From an uncultured Lachnospiraceae bacterium (GTDB taxonomy: Bacteria; Bacillota; Clostridia; Lachnospirales; Lachnospiraceae), in NCBI GenBank assembly GCA_934309145.1, contig CAKRCW010000010.1, forward strand, positions 1 to 64,000: a stretch of 64,000 nucleotides of DNA, written 5' to 3'. The notes under the pieces are model-generated. The model was not told the origin of the DNA, did not search any database, and saw nothing but the letters and a program-made list of their open reading frames with translations. A program made the translations under genes and the position numbers. Shown one piece after another: positions 62,079 through 64,000 of the stretch; the first letter of the stretch is position 1, and each line of letters begins with the position of its first letter.

Positions 62079-64000
62079 ATGAAGGAAGAAAAGAAGAACA
62101 ATAAAAAATTAAGAATAGCAATAGTTGTTATTGTTGCATTTTTTGCACTTCTGGTGTATGCGTATATGGCATATATTTCATATAATAATGGTGCCGTAAG
62201 TACTGTATATGGGGTTTCAGACAAGGGCAATGTGACATATATAAAGGATGGTGTGGATGTAGACATTCCGTTTACTGCTGATAATCAGGAGATATATGGT
62301 ATAAATCTTCCTATAAGCACAAGTGGTGATTTGCAGAACGGAACGATTCGGGTGAGTATATTATCTGAACAGGGTGAGGTGCTTGCTTCATGTGAGAAGA
62401 ACAGTCTTATAGAGTCAGATACCAGATATGCATTTACAAGTCCTGTACAGAATACAGCCGGAAGAAAGCTTACACTTAAGGTGGAGTGTGAATCAGAGTC
62501 AGACAAGGTATATCTCCTTGACTCGGATTTGGTTCTTGAGGATGGAAGCTATGCGCCTGCCTTTGGCTTAATATTATCGGGAACAGATTCATACTTTAAG
62601 CTACAGAATGTAGTGTACCCGATACTTATATTAGTTATCGTTTCCACATTTGCCGTAGTATTACTTGATACAGAGCATAAGATAAAGCCTGAGCAGTTAT
62701 ATCTTATAGCAGGACTTGGGCTTGGCCTTATATTTGTGCTTATAATTCCTATTACTGCGGCACCTGATGAGATTACGCATATGTACACTTCTTATGATGT
62801 GTCAGATAAGATAATGGGAACTCATGGCAGCACAGTTATGATGAGAGCTGATGATGTGATGGCTGATTATAGTTCCAAAAATCTTACGAGAAATGATTAT
62901 CTGTATGAGTATGATGGCATATTCGATGGTGTGAATAATTCTGATATGGTGGACAGTGGCGTGGTAGCTACAGGATATCCGAGATATCTGTATTGGATGT
63001 CTGGTCTTGGAATAACCGTTGGAAGATTGTTAGGATTTGGAACAACGCTGATATATCTGCTTGGAAGAATATTCAATATGCTGGCATTTGTGTTTGCTGT
63101 GTATTACTCAATAAAGAGGATGCCTTTCGGAAAGGGAATAGTATTTGTGTGGGCATTGCTGCCAATTACATTGCAGCAGACAGGATCATTTTCGTACGAC
63201 TCACCTGTCTTGACCTTAAGCATACTTGTGGCTGCGACTGCTTTGTCTGCAATCTATGGTGAGGAGCAGAGTAAAAAGAAGAAAATTATAAACTATATTG
63301 TGTGGGTTATTAGTACGATTTTGCTTATACCATGTAAGGGACACGCGCTTATTCCGCTTGCAATGCTTGTCCTTATGCTGATACCTAGATATATAAGAAC
63401 ACACAGGGATAAGATAGAGGATATTCGTGCAGGAATAAGACCTTGGATGAAGATAGTGCTTATTGCCGGCTGTGTGCTGTTTTTATGTGGGGTGGGAATA
63501 GTTGCTATAAAAATAATAAAAATAGCAATCCTGCCGGAGAACATCAACAGTAATTACATTGCCTGGGCAGATCAGAATGGCTATACTATAGGATTTTTCA
63601 TAAAGCATCCTGTACGACTTCTTGAGATAATGGTTAATACAGTATGGTTTAAGTCCGATATTTATCTTAACCAGATGCTTGGAGGTTCGCTTGGATGGCT
63701 TGAGATAGAGATACCTTGGGTATTTATTCTTGGCTTTTTGGTACTGCTCATCTATGCGGCTATGCGTAAAGAGAGTGAGCCACAGCTTATAAGAACAGGA
63801 GAGCGTGTCTATATAATTATCGTGTCAGTCGGAGTTGTTGTGCTTGCTATAGCGGGTATGTTACTATACTGGACACCTAATTCACTGTTTGTGGTCGAGG
63901 GTGTACAGGGAAGGTATTTCCTGCCGGCACTTGTTCCGGGACTGCTTGCACTTAGAACGAAGAAGAACAGTGTTTCTGATAATGCTGATTATAATGTAAT
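62079..64000 (+). CDS. DUF2142-family polytopic membrane protein (partial at window end)
   Basis: ATG 62079 follows CAGGAGAGACC; the frame remains open for about 640 codons to the window edge, so the C-terminus is missing. An N-terminal helix (about 12-34) is followed by an extracytoplasmic beta-rich domain (about 40-170), then many helices. The segment TAAPDEITHMYTSYDVS matches the conserved acidic loop of DUF2142 proteins, which resemble membrane glycosyltransferases and often lie in surface-polysaccharide clusters. Its pairing with the GT2 gene supports a role in glycan assembly or export. Confidence 0.82.
   Translation, partial: MKEEKKNNKKLRIAIVVIVAFFALLVYAYMAYISYNNGAVSTVYGVSDKGNVTYIKDGVDVDIPFTADNQEIYGINLPISTSGDLQNGTIRVSILSEQGEVLASCEKNSLIESDTRYAFTSPVQNTAGRKLTLKVECESESDKVYLLDSDLVLEDGSYAPAFGLILSGTDSYFKLQNVVYPILILVIVSTFAVVLLDTEHKIKPEQLYLIAGLGLGLIFVLIIPITAAPDEITHMYTSYDVSDKIMGTHGSTVMMRADDVMADYSSKNLTRNDYLYEYDGIFDGVNNSDMVDSGVVATGYPRYLYWMSGLGITVGRLLGFGTTLIYLLGRIFNMLAFVFAVYYSIKRMPFGKGIVFVWALLPITLQQTGSFSYDSPVLTLSILVAATALSAIYGEEQSKKKKIINYIVWVISTILLIPCKGHALIPLAMLVLMLIPRYIRTHRDKIEDIRAGIRPWMKIVLIAGCVLFLCGVGIVAIKIIKIAILPENINSNYIAWADQNGYTIGFFIKHPVRLLEIMVNTVWFKSDIYLNQMLGGSLGWLEIEIPWVFILGFLVLLIYAAMRKESEPQLIRTGERVYIIIVSVGVVVLAIAGMLLYWTPNSLFVVEGVQGRYFLPALVPGLLALRTKKNSVSDNADYNV

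Overview
The window looks like chromosome of a spore-forming, low-GC, Gram-positive gut anaerobe of the Lachnospiraceae (Clostridia). Supporting signs are strong AGGAGG-type ribosome sites, AGA/AGG/ATA-rich codon use, sporulation and germination genes (SPOCS-LysM protein, GerA, GerB-like, SpoIIR, PdaA-like), a large Firmicutes-type SRP RNA, a GH3 beta-glucosidase with the reversed domain order known from rumen and gut Clostridia, and small families (DUF1934, DUF6128-like, TSCPD) typical of this family. The species cannot be named from sequence alone.

Layout. 1-7.0 kb: YwmB-like protein, SEC-C methionine aminopeptidase, reversed-domain GH3, a PrcB-like lipoprotein and a SPOCS/LysM spore protein. 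7.2-15.0 kb: a DUF5610-like protein on the minus strand, then ispE, an FCD regulator, gerA, a gerB-gerC' fusion, spoIIR, ddl and a DUF1934 gene. 15.0-20.9 kb, all minus strand: CPBP protease, a single-pass membrane protein, plsC, malQ, an aminotransferase and a mini-chemoreceptor. 21-31.6 kb: housekeeping genes (tatD, rsmA, tadA, SRP RNA, HD hydrolase, murG, TSCPD protein, pdaA-like, pgi). 31.8-36.6 kb: a very AT-rich accessory cassette with an N/Q-repeat peptide, three small helical proteins, a 571-aa LXG/type-VII-effector-like protein, and three tandem membrane-anchored paralogues of that protein's C-terminal domain. 36.6-42.5 kb: rhodanese, RNA methyltransferases, C1 peptidase, rdgB and a YfcE-like phosphodiesterase. 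42.7-52.0 kb: a decaying accessory island with an intact AbiE-type pair, a 12-TM LuxR regulator and a sortase-anchored surface protein, among remnants of XRE, YhcG, hydrolase and RhuM genes. 52.0-59.1 kb: HD protein, a yybP-ykoY (Mn2+) riboswitch with P-type ATPase, and an SbcD/YhaN-like pair. 59.6 kb to the end: a two-domain GT2 glycosyltransferase and a DUF2142 membrane protein that runs off the window.

Two features stand out. First, a family of very long intergenic hairpins: a conserved core of about 85-90 nt folding into two small stem-loops (three copies, near 1, 21.1 and 59.4 kb) sits at the centre of long inverted arms whose sequence is unique to each copy; the 21.1 kb arms are 59/59 identical. 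A fourth long hairpin at 7.1 kb has the same architecture with an unrelated core. Second, the 32-36.5 kb cassette, in which a large type-VII-effector-like protein is followed by three overlapping genes that reuse its C-terminal domain behind a transmembrane anchor. These copies are nearly identical except in a window of about 30 residues that differs in every copy. Direct repeats made from terminator sequence lie at both edges of the cassette.

Most functions below were recognised from motifs and remembered families. No database search was run, and comparisons of repeats were made by eye.
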